NCBI RefSeq assembly: GCF_001610895.1
Contig: NZ_CP011273.1
Location: 6,014,001-6,078,000 of the forward strand
DNA: 64,000 nucleotides
Direction of reading: 5' to 3'
DNA from: Planctomyces sp. SH-PL62
GTDB taxonomy: Bacteria; Planctomycetota; Planctomycetia; Isosphaerales; Isosphaeraceae
A model generated the notes under the pieces. That model was not told the origin of the DNA, ran no database searches, and worked only from the letters and a program-made list of their open reading frames with translations. This document shows positions 17,425-24,661 of this stretch, in pieces. The position numbers and the translations under genes were made by a program. Position 1 is the stretch's first letter. Every line of letters begins with the position of its first letter.

Positions 17425-18816
17425 TCACGTCGCCCCATCACTCTCCAAGGTCTCGCCAGCAGAAGCGGATCGACCTTCATTATCTTTCTGCTTTTCTTTC
17501 AGAAGAGATTTTCTAATCTCGGCGACTTCTCTCTTGATCTCGTCCGTCCATTCGACATATCTGGCGACACCACCTCGATCGAGCGATTCCAGGTCTAGCT
17601 CTGGAAAGTTATCTCTTAGATACGCATTCAACTGCTTGAACGACTCATAGGCCAATTTAACCCGCTTGTGAAATCGCGGATATCTCTTATCGAAATCGGT
17701 TGGTTCGCGACTCCAGTGAACGCGGCGTGCGATGCCGGTGCTCAGAGGATCCTCAAAAAACCCCGCCGAATCCTCCTGGGTTTGCAACCAATACTTGAAG
17801 AAACCATCAACCCTCGCCTTTAGCTGTTGATCATAAAAATGAATCATCGCCGATCCCACATACTTCTCAGCAGGCTCGACCTCTGTGAGAATATCGTAAA
17901 TCCACCTATCCTCGTTTGCTTCCTCTAGGAAATGACTTACCAATGGCCTAGGCATTAATCCAAACAGCACAGTTAGGGTTTTCAAGTCTGACTTACGCCG
18001 GGTCTCATCGAGGGCATCAACACTGATAGCGGGCGGGTGAGCTTTCGCCGATTCTGATCGAGGCGATTTCTCGATAAGCACAAACGATTTCAAGGCCTCA
18101 GCTACAAATGCGGCCGCGTTCGCGGCCGCTTTCGCCTGACGTTGATTCTTCCTCAAGTTTTTCTTGCCGTCCGCCCAATCGCATATCGCTTTGATGACAA
18201 TCCAATCGACTTTATTCTCCTCGCACGCAATATAGACCCCTGCTCCTTCCATCTCTCCGCCGATCGCCTCGCCCTCATACTTCAGGAGTTCGTTTCGATA
18301 GTCGATGTTGTCGATCAATTTGTCGCCCGTTAGGATTAGACCTGCCTTGGCTTTAGCCCCTTCCCATTTGAGCTGATTAAAGTTCTCGAAGAAATTTATC
18401 AGTCGAGTCGAGGCGTGGGGTTTGTCGCCCCTAGGTACAATTTCTTTTCCTTCTTCTGTCCCGACTCGTCGGAGTTCGTAAGTCCACAACTGCGATGAAA
18501 TGAGAATGTCGCCGATTTTCTGCTTCTTCTCGTCGACGCCAAATGCAATTCCTACGGCGATAACGACCTCAGGATTGATCGTGTCGATCGCCATGTCAAC
18601 TGATCTTTGCGAGCCTCCTCGGCCGCCAGAACCCATCTCTGTGAGCAGATGGAAAATACTGGCGCCATTTAGGGTGCCAAAATCGTTGTACACGCGTTTT
18701 CCTATGGTTTTCGGCGCATGGGGCTGTCCGGTTGCTAATGAGAGGGCTTTCGACAAAGCGGTGGTCTCATGCGGATTTACGGTCACGATTAACACGTCTG
18801 CGTACCGCTCGGCCAT
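17425..18816 (-). CDS. Nucleosidase/PNP-superfamily protein with an extra C-terminal domain, putative defence effector
   Basis: A 463-residue protein. Residues 1-250 are an MTA/SAH-nucleosidase-like PNP_UDP_1 domain: VVIAVGIAFGVDEKKQKIGD (85-103), GGEMEGAGVY with E190, and IKAICDWADGKK with D213, matching the catalytic Glu and Asp of MTA/SAH nucleosidases. Residues about 260-440 form a separate, mostly helical domain I do not recognise. Family knowledge: PNP-like domains serve as nucleotide-depleting effectors in several anti-phage systems, including ATP-cleaving ones. The gene is clearly AT-richer than its neighbours, with many AAA/GAA/ATT codons, suggesting recent transfer. It sits between the methylase operon and an IS cluster, with no partner gene next to it. 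Confidence 0.8.
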   Translation of the reverse strand: MAERYADVLIVTVNPHETTALSKALSLATGQPHAPKTIGKRVYNDFGTLNGASIFHLLTEMGSGGRGGSQRSVDMAIDTINPEVVIAVGIAFGVDEKKQKIGDILISSQLWTYELRRVGTEEGKEIVPRGDKPHASTRLINFFENFNQLKWEGAKAKAGLILTGDKLIDNIDYRNELLKYEGEAIGGEMEGAGVYIACEENKVDWIVIKAICDWADGKKNLRKNQRQAKAAANAAAFVAEALKSFVLIEKSPRSESAKAHPPAISVDALDETRRKSDLKTLTVLFGLMPRPLVSHFLEEANEDRWIYDILTEVEPAEKYVGSAMIHFYDQQLKARVDGFFKYWLQTQEDSAGFFEDPLSTGIARRVHWSREPTDFDKRYPRFHKRVKLAYESFKQLNAYLRDNFPELDLESLDRGGVARYVEWTDEIKREVAEIRKSLLKEKQKDNEGRSASAGETLESDGAT

Positions 18817-18969
18817 GTCCGTTCTCTCTTGGAGCCTGAGAATCGAAGGTTAGATCGGACAACAAGACTAATATGTTAGAAAGCTTTCGTCACGACAGCA
18901 ACGCTCGGTTTTCCTAATCGTTTTGCCGGAAGCAGCTTGCGTCAGAGGCGGCCTCCGAGTAGTCCGCCA

Positions 18970-19381
18970 CTACGGCAATGATGGGTAGGGCCTGTTGACG
19001 GATTATTCCGCAAGACCTTTTCGGGCATGACCTTACGGCGAGAGGCAAACTCGGTCGGGCCGACCGCCAATCTTGACTGCTACGGGATTTACGACCGAAC
19101 CGTCAACAGGCCCTAGATTCGGTGGAGCTTGATGCGGGCGTCGGCGGTGGTGAACCGCCAGCGGGTCTCGACCCGGCGTTCGTTCCGCTCCTCCTCCCAG
19201 GCGGCGACCTCCCGCTCCAGCTCGTCCATCGACCCGATCCGGCGGTCGAGGCACTGGCGGGAGAGGACCGACAGCTCGATCTCGGCGACGTTCAGCCACG
19301 CGCCGTGCTTCGGAGTGTGGTGGATCTCCAGCCTCTCGGCGATCCGCCGGGCCTGTTCCGGCGGGAACGCCTCGTATAGGC
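18970..19381 (-). pseudogene. C-terminal fragment of an IS630-family transposase, interrupted by a MITE
   Basis: The minus-strand frame reads SLYEAFPPEQARRIAERL, HHTPKHGAWLNVAEIELSVL (with the catalytic Glu of the DDE_3 domain), CLDRRIGSMDELEREVAAW, and WRFTTADARIKLHRI. This is the C-terminal ~95 residues of an IS630 transposase. The fragment abuts an IS3 element at 19381/19382. A 126-bp insertion (18988-19113) splits its last codons. Removing the insertion and one copy of the flanking TA restores LHRIYPSLP followed by TAG at 18970-18972. The N-terminal two thirds are not found beyond the other end of the IS3 element. Confidence 0.8.
18988..19113. mobile_element. 126-bp MITE with 14-bp terminal inverted repeats and TA duplication
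   Basis: GGGCCTGTTGACGG (18988-19001) and its exact reverse complement (19100-19113) bound a 126-bp non-coding segment flanked by TA on both sides (18986-18987, 19114-19115). The last 7 bases of the repeat (TTGACGG) match the ends of the IS5-type element at 22856-23751. The left ~80 bases also resemble that element's leader: both end in GCCGACCGCC at a similar distance from the end. It is best read as an internal-deletion derivative of a related IS5/IS427-group element. It inserted into the 3' end of an IS630 transposase gene. Confidence 0.85.
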
Positions 19382-20240
19382 TGACCTGCCCCGGGAAGTT
19401 GGACCGGCTAAACGAGAGTTTTTCGGTCGGACGAGGCGGTCTTCTTCCCGGCCGGGGTTGAGGCGAACTCCTTGGGGGCAGGTATCCCAAGGCGCTGTGC
19501 GGGCGGACTTCATTGTAATCGATCCGCCAGGCTTCCACCTTCTCCCGGGCGTCCTCCAGGTCGGTGAAGTAACCCTGGTCGAGGCACTCCTCCCCGACCC
19601 GACCGTTGAAGGATTCGATGAAGCCGTCGTCCGTCGGCTTGCCCGGCCGGCTGAAATCCAGGGGCACGCCGTTGAGGTAGGCCCAGAGGTCGAGCATCTT
19701 GCCCGTGAACTCCGGGCCGTTGTCGACCCGGAGTTCACTGGGGGCTCCTCGTCCCCGCGCGACCTCCGCCAGGACCTCGGCGACCCGGCCCGAGGTGAAG
19801 CGGACGCCGACGCGGATGGCTAGGCTCTCGCGCGTGAACAGGTCGATGACGGTCAGTACGCGGAGCTTGCGCCCGTCCGCGAGTGCGTCGCTCATGAAGT
19901 CCATCGCCCAGGCCTGATCGGCCGCCTCGACGGCTGGCCGGTCGTCGCGATGGCGAGAGCTCACCCGGCGCCTCGGGCTCTTCCGCCGCAACGTCAACCG
20001 CTCCAGGCCGTAGAGGCGATGGACCCGCTTGACGTCGACGGCCCAGCCCTCGCGAAGGAGCAGGACGTGGAGCCGACGGTATCCGTACCGCACGCGGTCC
20101 GTCGCCAGCTTGCGGAGCCGCATCCGCGACGCCTCCTGCGACTCGTGACGGGGCTTGTAGTTATGGGTCGCTCGCGGGAATTCGGTCGCCTCGCAGGGCC
20201 GCCGCACGCCGACGCCGTAGCGGACCGCGAGGTCCGCCAC
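19113..20240 (-). CDS. IS3 orfB transposase (DDE integrase), reading through into an IS630 fragment
   Basis: An rve-type integrase core is complete: Asp in AWAMDFMSDALADGRKLRV, Asp in LRVDNGPEFTG, and Glu in DGFIESFNGRVGEECLDQ, followed by NEVRPHSALGYLPP. After that point the frame differs from what IS3 proteins normally end with. In the next frame the sequence reads KEFASTPAGKKTAS... and stops at TAG just inside the IS3 end, so one base appears to have been lost near 19465. The shift lets the frame run through the IS end into the IS630 fragment and stop at a TAG created by the MITE insertion. The chimeric 375-residue protein may keep strand-transfer chemistry. Natural expression would use -1 frameshifting from orfA, which is itself damaged. 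Confidence 0.75.
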   Translation of the reverse strand: MADLAVRYGVGVRRPCEATEFPRATHNYKPRHESQEASRMRLRKLATDRVRYGYRRLHVLLLREGWAVDVKRVHRLYGLERLTLRRKSPRRRVSSRHRDDRPAVEAADQAWAMDFMSDALADGRKLRVLTVIDLFTRESLAIRVGVRFTSGRVAEVLAEVARGRGAPSELRVDNGPEFTGKMLDLWAYLNGVPLDFSRPGKPTDDGFIESFNGRVGEECLDQGYFTDLEDAREKVEAWRIDYNEVRPHSALGYLPPRSSPQPRPGRRPPRPTEKLSFSRSNFPGQVSLYEAFPPEQARRIAERLEIHHTPKHGAWLNVAEIELSVLSRQCLDRRIGSMDELEREVAAWEEERNERRVETRWRFTTADARIKLHRI

Positions 20241-20576
20241 GATCGTCCTGCGTTGCGGCGGGGTCAGGCTTTTTCGCCGGGACGTCCCGGAGCGTCTTTT
20301 TGTCGAGGCTCAGGTCGGCGACGAGTTGCTTGAGCTTCCGGTTCTCCTCCTCGAGGAGCTGCAGCCGACTCACCTCGGGCGTCCCGAGCTCGCCGTACTT
20401 GGCCTTCCATCGGAAGAACGTGGCCTGGCTCACGCCCAACTTCCGACACGTGGCCTCGAAGCCCAGGCCGGCCTCCGCCTGCCTCAGCGAAGAGGAGCTG
20501 CTCCTCGTTGAACTTCGACTTCCTCATGGATCAAGGCTCCTTTTGGGGGAGCCTCATCTTTCCCGGGGGGAGGTCA
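19382..20576 (-). mobile_element. IS3-family insertion sequence (1195 bp)
   Basis: The ends match as imperfect inverted repeats: TGACCTGCCCCGGGAA at 19382 and the complement of TGACCTCCCCCCGGGAA ending at 20576. Between them are orfA (frameshifted) and orfB (DDE integrase) in the usual overlapping IS3 arrangement on the minus strand. The flanks (AGGC on the left, AGTC on the right) are not a clear target duplication. The two sides belong to unrelated sequence (IS630 fragment on the left only), suggesting a rearrangement after insertion. Confidence 0.8.
20161..20527 (-). pseudogene. IS3 orfA (HTH protein), frameshifted
   Basis: Two frames join to give a typical IS3 OrfA. ATG 20527 starts MRKSKFNEEQL. 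After a loss of about two bases near 20490 the other frame continues LRQAEAGLGFEATCRKLG, VSQATFFRWKAKYGELG (helix-turn-helix) and LEEENRKLKQLVADLSLDKK (leucine-zipper region). The downstream end overlaps orfB. Without repair of the shift no full OrfA can be made, so the element is probably non-autonomous. Confidence 0.75.
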
Positions 20577-20834
20577 AGTCTTCTCGCGAACGCCTGATGA
20601 GGGTTCTTGGACCTGGTGTCGCGTGGAGGGTTGATCGCCGCAGGCCGGTGCCTCCCTCGACCATACTGCCCAGGGTCGAAAATCTCCACCCGCGGGCCCT
20701 CGCCCATTCTTTCCTGTGAGTCCGTTCTCAGCGGCACGATCCCGCAGTAAGGGGATCGGAGGCGGAAACGGGCGGCGAGTGCGGGGGGCGTGCCCCGCGT
20801 CCGGCCCAGCGCCTCCGCTCCGGAGGTCACGTCG

Positions 20835-21440
20835 ATGGCGAAGCGGAAGACGACTGTGAAAGAGGTGAAGGTGGCCGAGGTCGTGCAGCTCGTGGAGGTC
20901 GAGGAGGGGGCCTTCCCTCCTCCGGGCGAGGCGCCTACGGGGACCGATCCCTCGGCGGGGCGAGCCGAGGCCTTGCGGCGTGGCGACAAGGTGAGGATCG
21001 TTCGGAATGGGGTGGACGCCTCGAGACCGCATGTGGTCGTCGGCGTCGGCGCGAAGGGGAAGTTCCGGGTGGCACCGGAGGACGGTCCCGGGCATCTGTC
21101 GTTCCTCTGCCAACCCCGGCATCTGCTGACCATCGTCGAGCGGGCGCAGCCCTCGCGGAACGCCAAGCCCGCGAAGGACCGCACCGGGACGGGCGTCCGA
21201 AAGGTGGTCCACGTCCCCGGACGCGGCTACCTGGCGTTCATCGCCCGGGGCTCCAAGCAGACCCGCCTGGCGCCGATCCTCGGCGGGAAGGTGGGAGGAC
21301 CCTCGGAGCTCTTCAACGGCTCCGTGACCGCCAGCGTCGTCTATGACCTGACGCTCCAGCTCCCCGAAGTGAGGCGGGCGATCCTCGACGACCCCGAGGG
21401 CGCATCCCCGCCCGATCACCTGCCGCTGGAGTTGGGTTGA
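20835..21440 (+). CDS. Hypothetical protein, 201 residues
   Basis: Starts at ATG 20835 with a good ribosome-binding site (GGAGGT, 7 bases upstream). The N-terminus is Lys/Val-rich (MAKRKTTVKEVKVAEVVQLV), then comes an acidic/proline linker. Then RRGDKVRIVRNGVDASRPHV and VVVGVGAKGKFRVAPEDGPG look like a small beta-barrel (KOW- or SH3-like) segment. The C-terminal half (FIARGSKQTRLAPILGGKVG, SVTASVVYDLTLQLPEVRRA) is unassigned. It is the first of four small same-strand genes (20835-22450) lying between IS elements, reminiscent of plasmid- or phage-borne genes. No function is assigned. Confidence 0.7.
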   Translation: MAKRKTTVKEVKVAEVVQLVEVEEGAFPPPGEAPTGTDPSAGRAEALRRGDKVRIVRNGVDASRPHVVVGVGAKGKFRVAPEDGPGHLSFLCQPRHLLTIVERAQPSRNAKPAKDRTGTGVRKVVHVPGRGYLAFIARGSKQTRLAPILGGKVGGPSELFNGSVTASVVYDLTLQLPEVRRAILDDPEGASPPDHLPLELG

Positions 21441-21523
21441 CTCGCCGTGGCGCCCGCGAGTCGTCTACCTCGCGGGTGCCGGGATGCAGCGTGTGAACAA
21501 CGCGGACACCGGAGTCAGGACCG

Positions 21524-21811
21524 ATGATGACCGAAGACATCGACGCCCCGGACGGGGGCGAAGGGCAGCCGTACGACCCGTCCGAGGAGGACCTGAAGTG
21601 GGCGGCCGAACACCTCAACGACGAGGACTGGTTCGCCGCGCACGGCGAGGTCCCGACCCCCGAGGACGGGGAGGTGGAGCTCGCCTACTACCAGGGGTGT
21701 CACCTCGCCGAATCGTACGGCGACTGGATGGGGCGCGAGGCCGAGCGGCTCGCGCGAGAGCTGGCGATCGACGGCGACGAGGACGAGGATGGAGACGAGG
21801 TGGTGCCATGA
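21524..21811 (+). CDS. Small acidic hypothetical protein, 95 residues
   Basis: Starts at the double ATG at 21524 behind CAGGA. Strongly acidic throughout: EEDLKWAAEHLNDEDWFAAH, the middle AYYQGCHLAESYGDWMGREA, and an Asp/Glu tail. Predicted to be soluble and helical. No family is recognised; such composition is common in DNA-mimic or accessory plasmid proteins, but nothing proves that here. Its stop overlaps the start of the next gene as ATGA (21808-21811), so the two are probably translated together. Confidence 0.65.
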   Translation: MMTEDIDAPDGGEGQPYDPSEEDLKWAAEHLNDEDWFAAHGEVPTPEDGEVELAYYQGCHLAESYGDWMGREAERLARELAIDGDEDEDGDEVVP

Positions 21812-22089
21812 GCACAACGCCCCGCTTCGTCCTCGGGCGCGTGGTCGCGACCGCCGAGGTCCTGGAGGCCCTGAGGCGGGCGGACCAGGACCTCGGCGAG
21901 CTCCTGCGGCGTCACGCCGCCGGGGACTGGGGGGAGGTCGACGCCCACGACCGGCGCGAGAACGAGCTCTCCGTGCGTAACGGGTTCCGCGTCCTTTCCG
22001 CCTACACGCTCCGGACCGGAGTGAAGGTCTGGTTGATCACGGAGGCCGACCGCAGTTCGACCTGCTGCCTGCTGCCTTCGGAATACTGA
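21808..22089 (+). CDS. Conserved hypothetical protein, 93 residues (plasmid/phage-associated type)
   Basis: ATG 21808 overlaps the upstream stop. The sequence has a recognisable conserved core: LRRHAAGDWGEVDAHDRREN in the middle and YTLRTGVKVWLITEADRSST near the end, then LLPSEY. I recall this as a widespread short protein of plasmids and integrated elements, usually annotated only as hypothetical. The length is normal for that group. It is followed by a strong GC hairpin (22102-22126). The function is unknown. Confidence 0.75.
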   Translation: MSTTPRFVLGRVVATAEVLEALRRADQDLGELLRRHAAGDWGEVDAHDRRENELSVRNGFRVLSAYTLRTGVKVWLITEADRSSTCCLLPSEY

Positions 22090-22101
22090 ACACCGAACGA
22101 G

Positions 22102-22126
22102 CCCCCGGGCGGTCGCGGCCCGGGGG
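22102..22126 (+). terminator. GC-rich hairpin, probable terminator
   Basis: CCCCCGGGC (22102-22110) pairs perfectly with GCCCGGGGG (22118-22126) over a 7-base loop and is followed by ATTTACA. It lies 12 bases after the stop of the 93-residue protein gene, a typical position for an intrinsic terminator despite the short T content. Confidence 0.6.
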
Positions 22127-22153
22127 ATTTACACCGCGAGGAGGGCCGGGGCG

Positions 22154-22450
22154 ATGCAGGTCCGAAGGGGATGGTACGCGCTCGCGGTCGCGAGCGACCT
22201 CGAGCCGGGCGTCGTGACCTACGTCGCGGCCGTCGGCGGGGAGACCGGCGACTCCGCGAAGTCGAGGCGGTTCGCCAGGCGCGGGGACGCACGAAAATAC
22301 CTGAGGGATTGGCAGAGACGGTGGGGATGGTCGCGTTGCCGGGGCACGGGCGGCTTCGAGGTTCGCTATCCCGATGGGAGGATCGAGCTGGTGACCGTCA
22401 GGATCGTCGAGGTCATCGAAGCTCCGGATGAGATGAGGTCGAGGATTTGA
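22154..22450 (+). CDS. Hypothetical protein, 98 residues
   Basis: ATG 22154 with GAGGAGGG upstream. The frame reads MQVRRGWYALAVASDLEPGV, VVTYVAAVGGETGDSAKSRR, and a Trp/Arg-rich WQRRWGWSRCRG followed by beta-strand-like FEVRYPDGRIELVTVRIVEV. No family is recognised. It is basic overall, so nucleic-acid binding is possible. It is the last of the small-gene group between the IS3 and IS5 elements. Confidence 0.55.
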   Translation: MQVRRGWYALAVASDLEPGVVTYVAAVGGETGDSAKSRRFARRGDARKYLRDWQRRWGWSRCRGTGGFEVRYPDGRIELVTVRIVEVIEAPDEMRSRI

Positions 22451-22855
22451 GCTTCCACGGATAGGGGCGGGGGATCAGGGGATCGTCCCGAGTGCGACCG
22501 CGGGGCCCCTGCAGCCAGGGAGAGGTCGGTTCCGTGCGTGGTCGCCACCAGCCCGACGGCGAAAACTCTGATCCTGATCCGGCCCCGGTGGGGACACGAC
22601 CCGCGACCGGTCCGATTTCGGGACGGGTGTTGCAGGCTTTGACCTGTAACTCTGGGAGGCTATCGCCTTGGAGCTGGGGAGGATTCCCGGGCCGTCAGGG
22701 TGAGGATGAGGATTGAGACGGCAGCTAGACGCGGATCGGGATGGGCCCCAGGATTAGATCGTTTCCCAGCTCTCGACAAGCTGATGCTAATGGAATTTGC
22801 GGGGATTATCGGGAAGAAGGGCAGATGGGGATCGGGCTAGAGAAGCGTCATTCTA
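22451..22855. other. Non-coding spacer before the IS5 element
   Basis: About 400 bases in which I see no convincing gene, RNA or repeat. The right edge is the TA duplicated by the IS5-type insertion (22854-22855). Confidence 0.4.
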
Positions 22856-23751
22856 GGCCGTGTTGACGGCTCAGGGGCCGATTCAGTAAGACTTTAAGGC
22901 GGATCGACAACCGGTTTGGAGCCGACCGCCATGCGATATCTCATCACCGACGAGATCTGGGCCGTCTTCGGCCCGATGGTCGAGAGCTGCCGCTCGAAGC
23001 TGGGCCCCGAGCCGGAGCTGCCCGACCGGATGTTCTTCGAGGCCGTCCTCTACTGGGCGAGGACCGGAGTCCCCTGGCGCGACCTGCCGGCGGAGTTCGG
23101 GGCCTGGGACGCGGTCTACAACCGGCTCCGCCGCTGGATCCACTCGGGGCGGCTCAAGAAGCTGTTCGACCTGATGGCCGAGCGGGCCGAGTGCGAGGAC
23201 GCCCGCCGGTTGATGGTCGACTCGACGGTCGTCCGGGCCCATCAGCACGCCGCGGGGGGCGGGCGAAAAAAGGGGGTGCCGCGGCGCAGGCCCTCGACCG
23301 GTCCCGCGGCGGCTTCTCGACGAAGCTGATCGCCGTCGCCTGCGACGAGGACGGCGTCGTGGCGGTGGACGTCGCCGAGGGGCAGCGGAACGACGCCCCG
23401 CTGGCGAAATCCGTCCTGATCCAGGCCCGCGACGCGGTCGGCGAGGTCGCCGAGGTGCTCGGCGACAAGGGGGTCGACTCCGACGCGGTCCGCGACGTGG
23501 TCCTGGACGACCTCGACGCCCTGCCGGTGATCCCGAACCGGAGGAACCGCAAGGAGCCCTGGCCGTGGGACGACGAGACGCAGGAGATCTACAAGCAGCG
23601 GAACCGGGTCGAGCGGGCGTTCGCCAAGGCCAAGCAGTTCCGCCGCTTCGCCACGAGATATGAGAAGCTGAAGGATGTCTACCTGGGCGTGGCCCGCCTC
23701 GTCTTCGGATTCATCCATGTCCGAAAGCTCGCTCAATCCGTCAAGACGGCC
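22856..23751 (+). mobile_element. IS5-family (IS427-group) insertion sequence, 896 bp
   Basis: Terminal inverted repeats GGCCGTGTTGACGG (22856-22869) and, at 23738-23751, the complement of GGCCGTCTTGACGG (one mismatch). Both ends are flanked by TA (22854-22855, 23752-23753), the target duplication typical of the IS427 group. A two-frame DDE transposase fills the element. The structure looks intact, so this copy may be active. Confidence 0.9.
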
Positions 23752-23754
23752 TAG
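22931..23754 (+). CDS. IS5-family transposase made by -1 frameshifting
   Basis: The first frame (ATG 22931) encodes MRYLITDEIWAVFGPMVES, GVPWRDLPAEFGAWDAVYNR and LMVDSTVVRAHQHA (first catalytic Asp). It meets an A-AAA-AAG slippery heptamer at 23266-23272 and would end at about 23329 without shifting. The -1 frame continues KKGGAAAQALDRSRGGFSTK, VAEVLGDKGVDSDAV (second Asp) and QRNRVERAFAKAKQFRRFAT (Glu), closing at TAG 23752-23754. The shifted product is about 275 residues, a normal length for the family. The stop codon uses the TA of the target duplication. Confidence 0.9.
23266..23272 (+). promoter_or_regulatory. Programmed -1 frameshift heptamer (A-AAA-AAG)
   Basis: The heptamer is in the correct phase: the zero frame reads CGA-AAA-AAG and slippage by -1 enters the frame that holds the rest of the DDE domain. 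It is followed by a G-run and GC-rich sequence that could stall ribosomes. Confidence 0.8.
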
Positions 23755-23862
23755 AGACGAGCCCGAGCGACGGCTGAATGCGCCCCGCCGTCAACGGCAC
23801 GACCTTATCCCGGGCTACTCGATCGACCGCGTAGCGGCGGTTTCGTATGATACTACGCGTGG

Positions 23863-24198
23863 GTGACCATCTCGGCCGGGCGCACGCTCGTCGCCAAGCC
23901 TCGCTCCGTCGAATCCTTCGCTCGACAGTTTCGGCAAACTGCCGAAACCTCTGTCCGGTTGGAGCTTGGATCGACGAACGAGATTGCTGGCAGCAAGCTC
24001 GTCTTCCGTGCTTGGAACCGGCACCTCCCGTTGTCGGTCCATGGGGAGACCAGGGCAGCTGAAACCGTCTTTCGCTTTAAGGCGATTTTCGGGATAAGGC
24101 TCCCACGACCTTGCGACTTACTGGACTCATCGAGTCTAGTTACCAACACCTCAGACAACCCAAATTACGCAGAGTGCACAGTCTATGGGGGCGGATAG
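23863..24198 (+). CDS. Doubtful 111-residue frame upstream of the PIN-AAA operon
   Basis: An open frame from GTG 23863 to TAG 24196-24198, overlapping the next gene by 14 bases. Residues such as VESFARQFRQTAETSVRLEL and GSKLVFRAWNRHLPLSVHGE look natural, and the frame would head the operon. However, the start has no clear ribosome-binding site, there is an equally long frame on the other strand, and the IS5 element ends just 110 bases upstream. The gene may therefore be a 5'-truncated remnant. Confidence 0.35.
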   Translation: MTISAGRTLVAKPRSVESFARQFRQTAETSVRLELGSTNEIAGSKLVFRAWNRHLPLSVHGETRAAETVFRFKAIFGIRLPRPCDLLDSSSLVTNTSDNPNYAECTVYGGG

Positions 24199-24661
24199 TC
24201 CGATTTTCCGTCTTTCTATCTGGCAGCCTGCTCGGCGAGGCAGGTTGCTCGACTACGCCAGGAAAGACGACGAGCAAATAAAAACGGCGATCAATTTCGA
24301 CAGCGCCCGACTGCTTGAGGAGATCTATCTCTGGCATCCAGGATCTGAAGACGTGTGGGGATGTTTCAAGGGCTCCGGGGTAGCGACGAAGATGCGAGAT
24401 CTATTCGTTGATGGATTTGCCCCAAGACTCTCCCCGGAGCAGCGGTCGATGGGACACTTCAGAAAGGCGGTAAATGATCTGGGCAAGGTTCTCGAAGATG
24501 AGGCAGCAAGCTCCTGGTCGGACACCATACAGACTGTAAGCGTCGGTCGCAAGGAGCCGGTGAACCTGCGTGGTAATGCTTCGCTCTCCCTTTGGCATCA
24601 CATGAAATGGATATCCCAGACTTTTGGGCACCTTCCCGGAGCCTCGGTGATGATTCGATGA
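24185..24661 (+). CDS. Hypothetical protein of the PIN-AAA operon, 158 residues
   Basis: Starts at ATG 24185 (MGADSPIFRLSIWQPARRGR). Aromatic- and acid-rich middle (LLEEIYLWHPGSEDVWGCFK), then ATKMRDLFVDGFAPRLSPEQ and a Ser/Trp-rich end. No family is recognised. Its TGA overlaps the next gene's ATG (ATGA, 24658-24661), which ties it to the PIN-domain protein and suggests the two act together. It could be a partner or antitoxin-like protein for the PIN domain, but the sequence does not prove this. Confidence 0.65.
   Translation: MGADSPIFRLSIWQPARRGRLLDYARKDDEQIKTAINFDSARLLEEIYLWHPGSEDVWGCFKGSGVATKMRDLFVDGFAPRLSPEQRSMGHFRKAVNDLGKVLEDEAASSWSDTIQTVSVGRKEPVNLRGNASLSLWHHMKWISQTFGHLPGASVMIR

Noticed and set aside
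23853-24158. Minus-strand frame opposite the doubtful 23863 gene
   Set aside because: It has no ribosome-binding site or known motif and faces away from the adjacent operon. Neither strand is convincing, so only the plus frame was listed, at low confidence.
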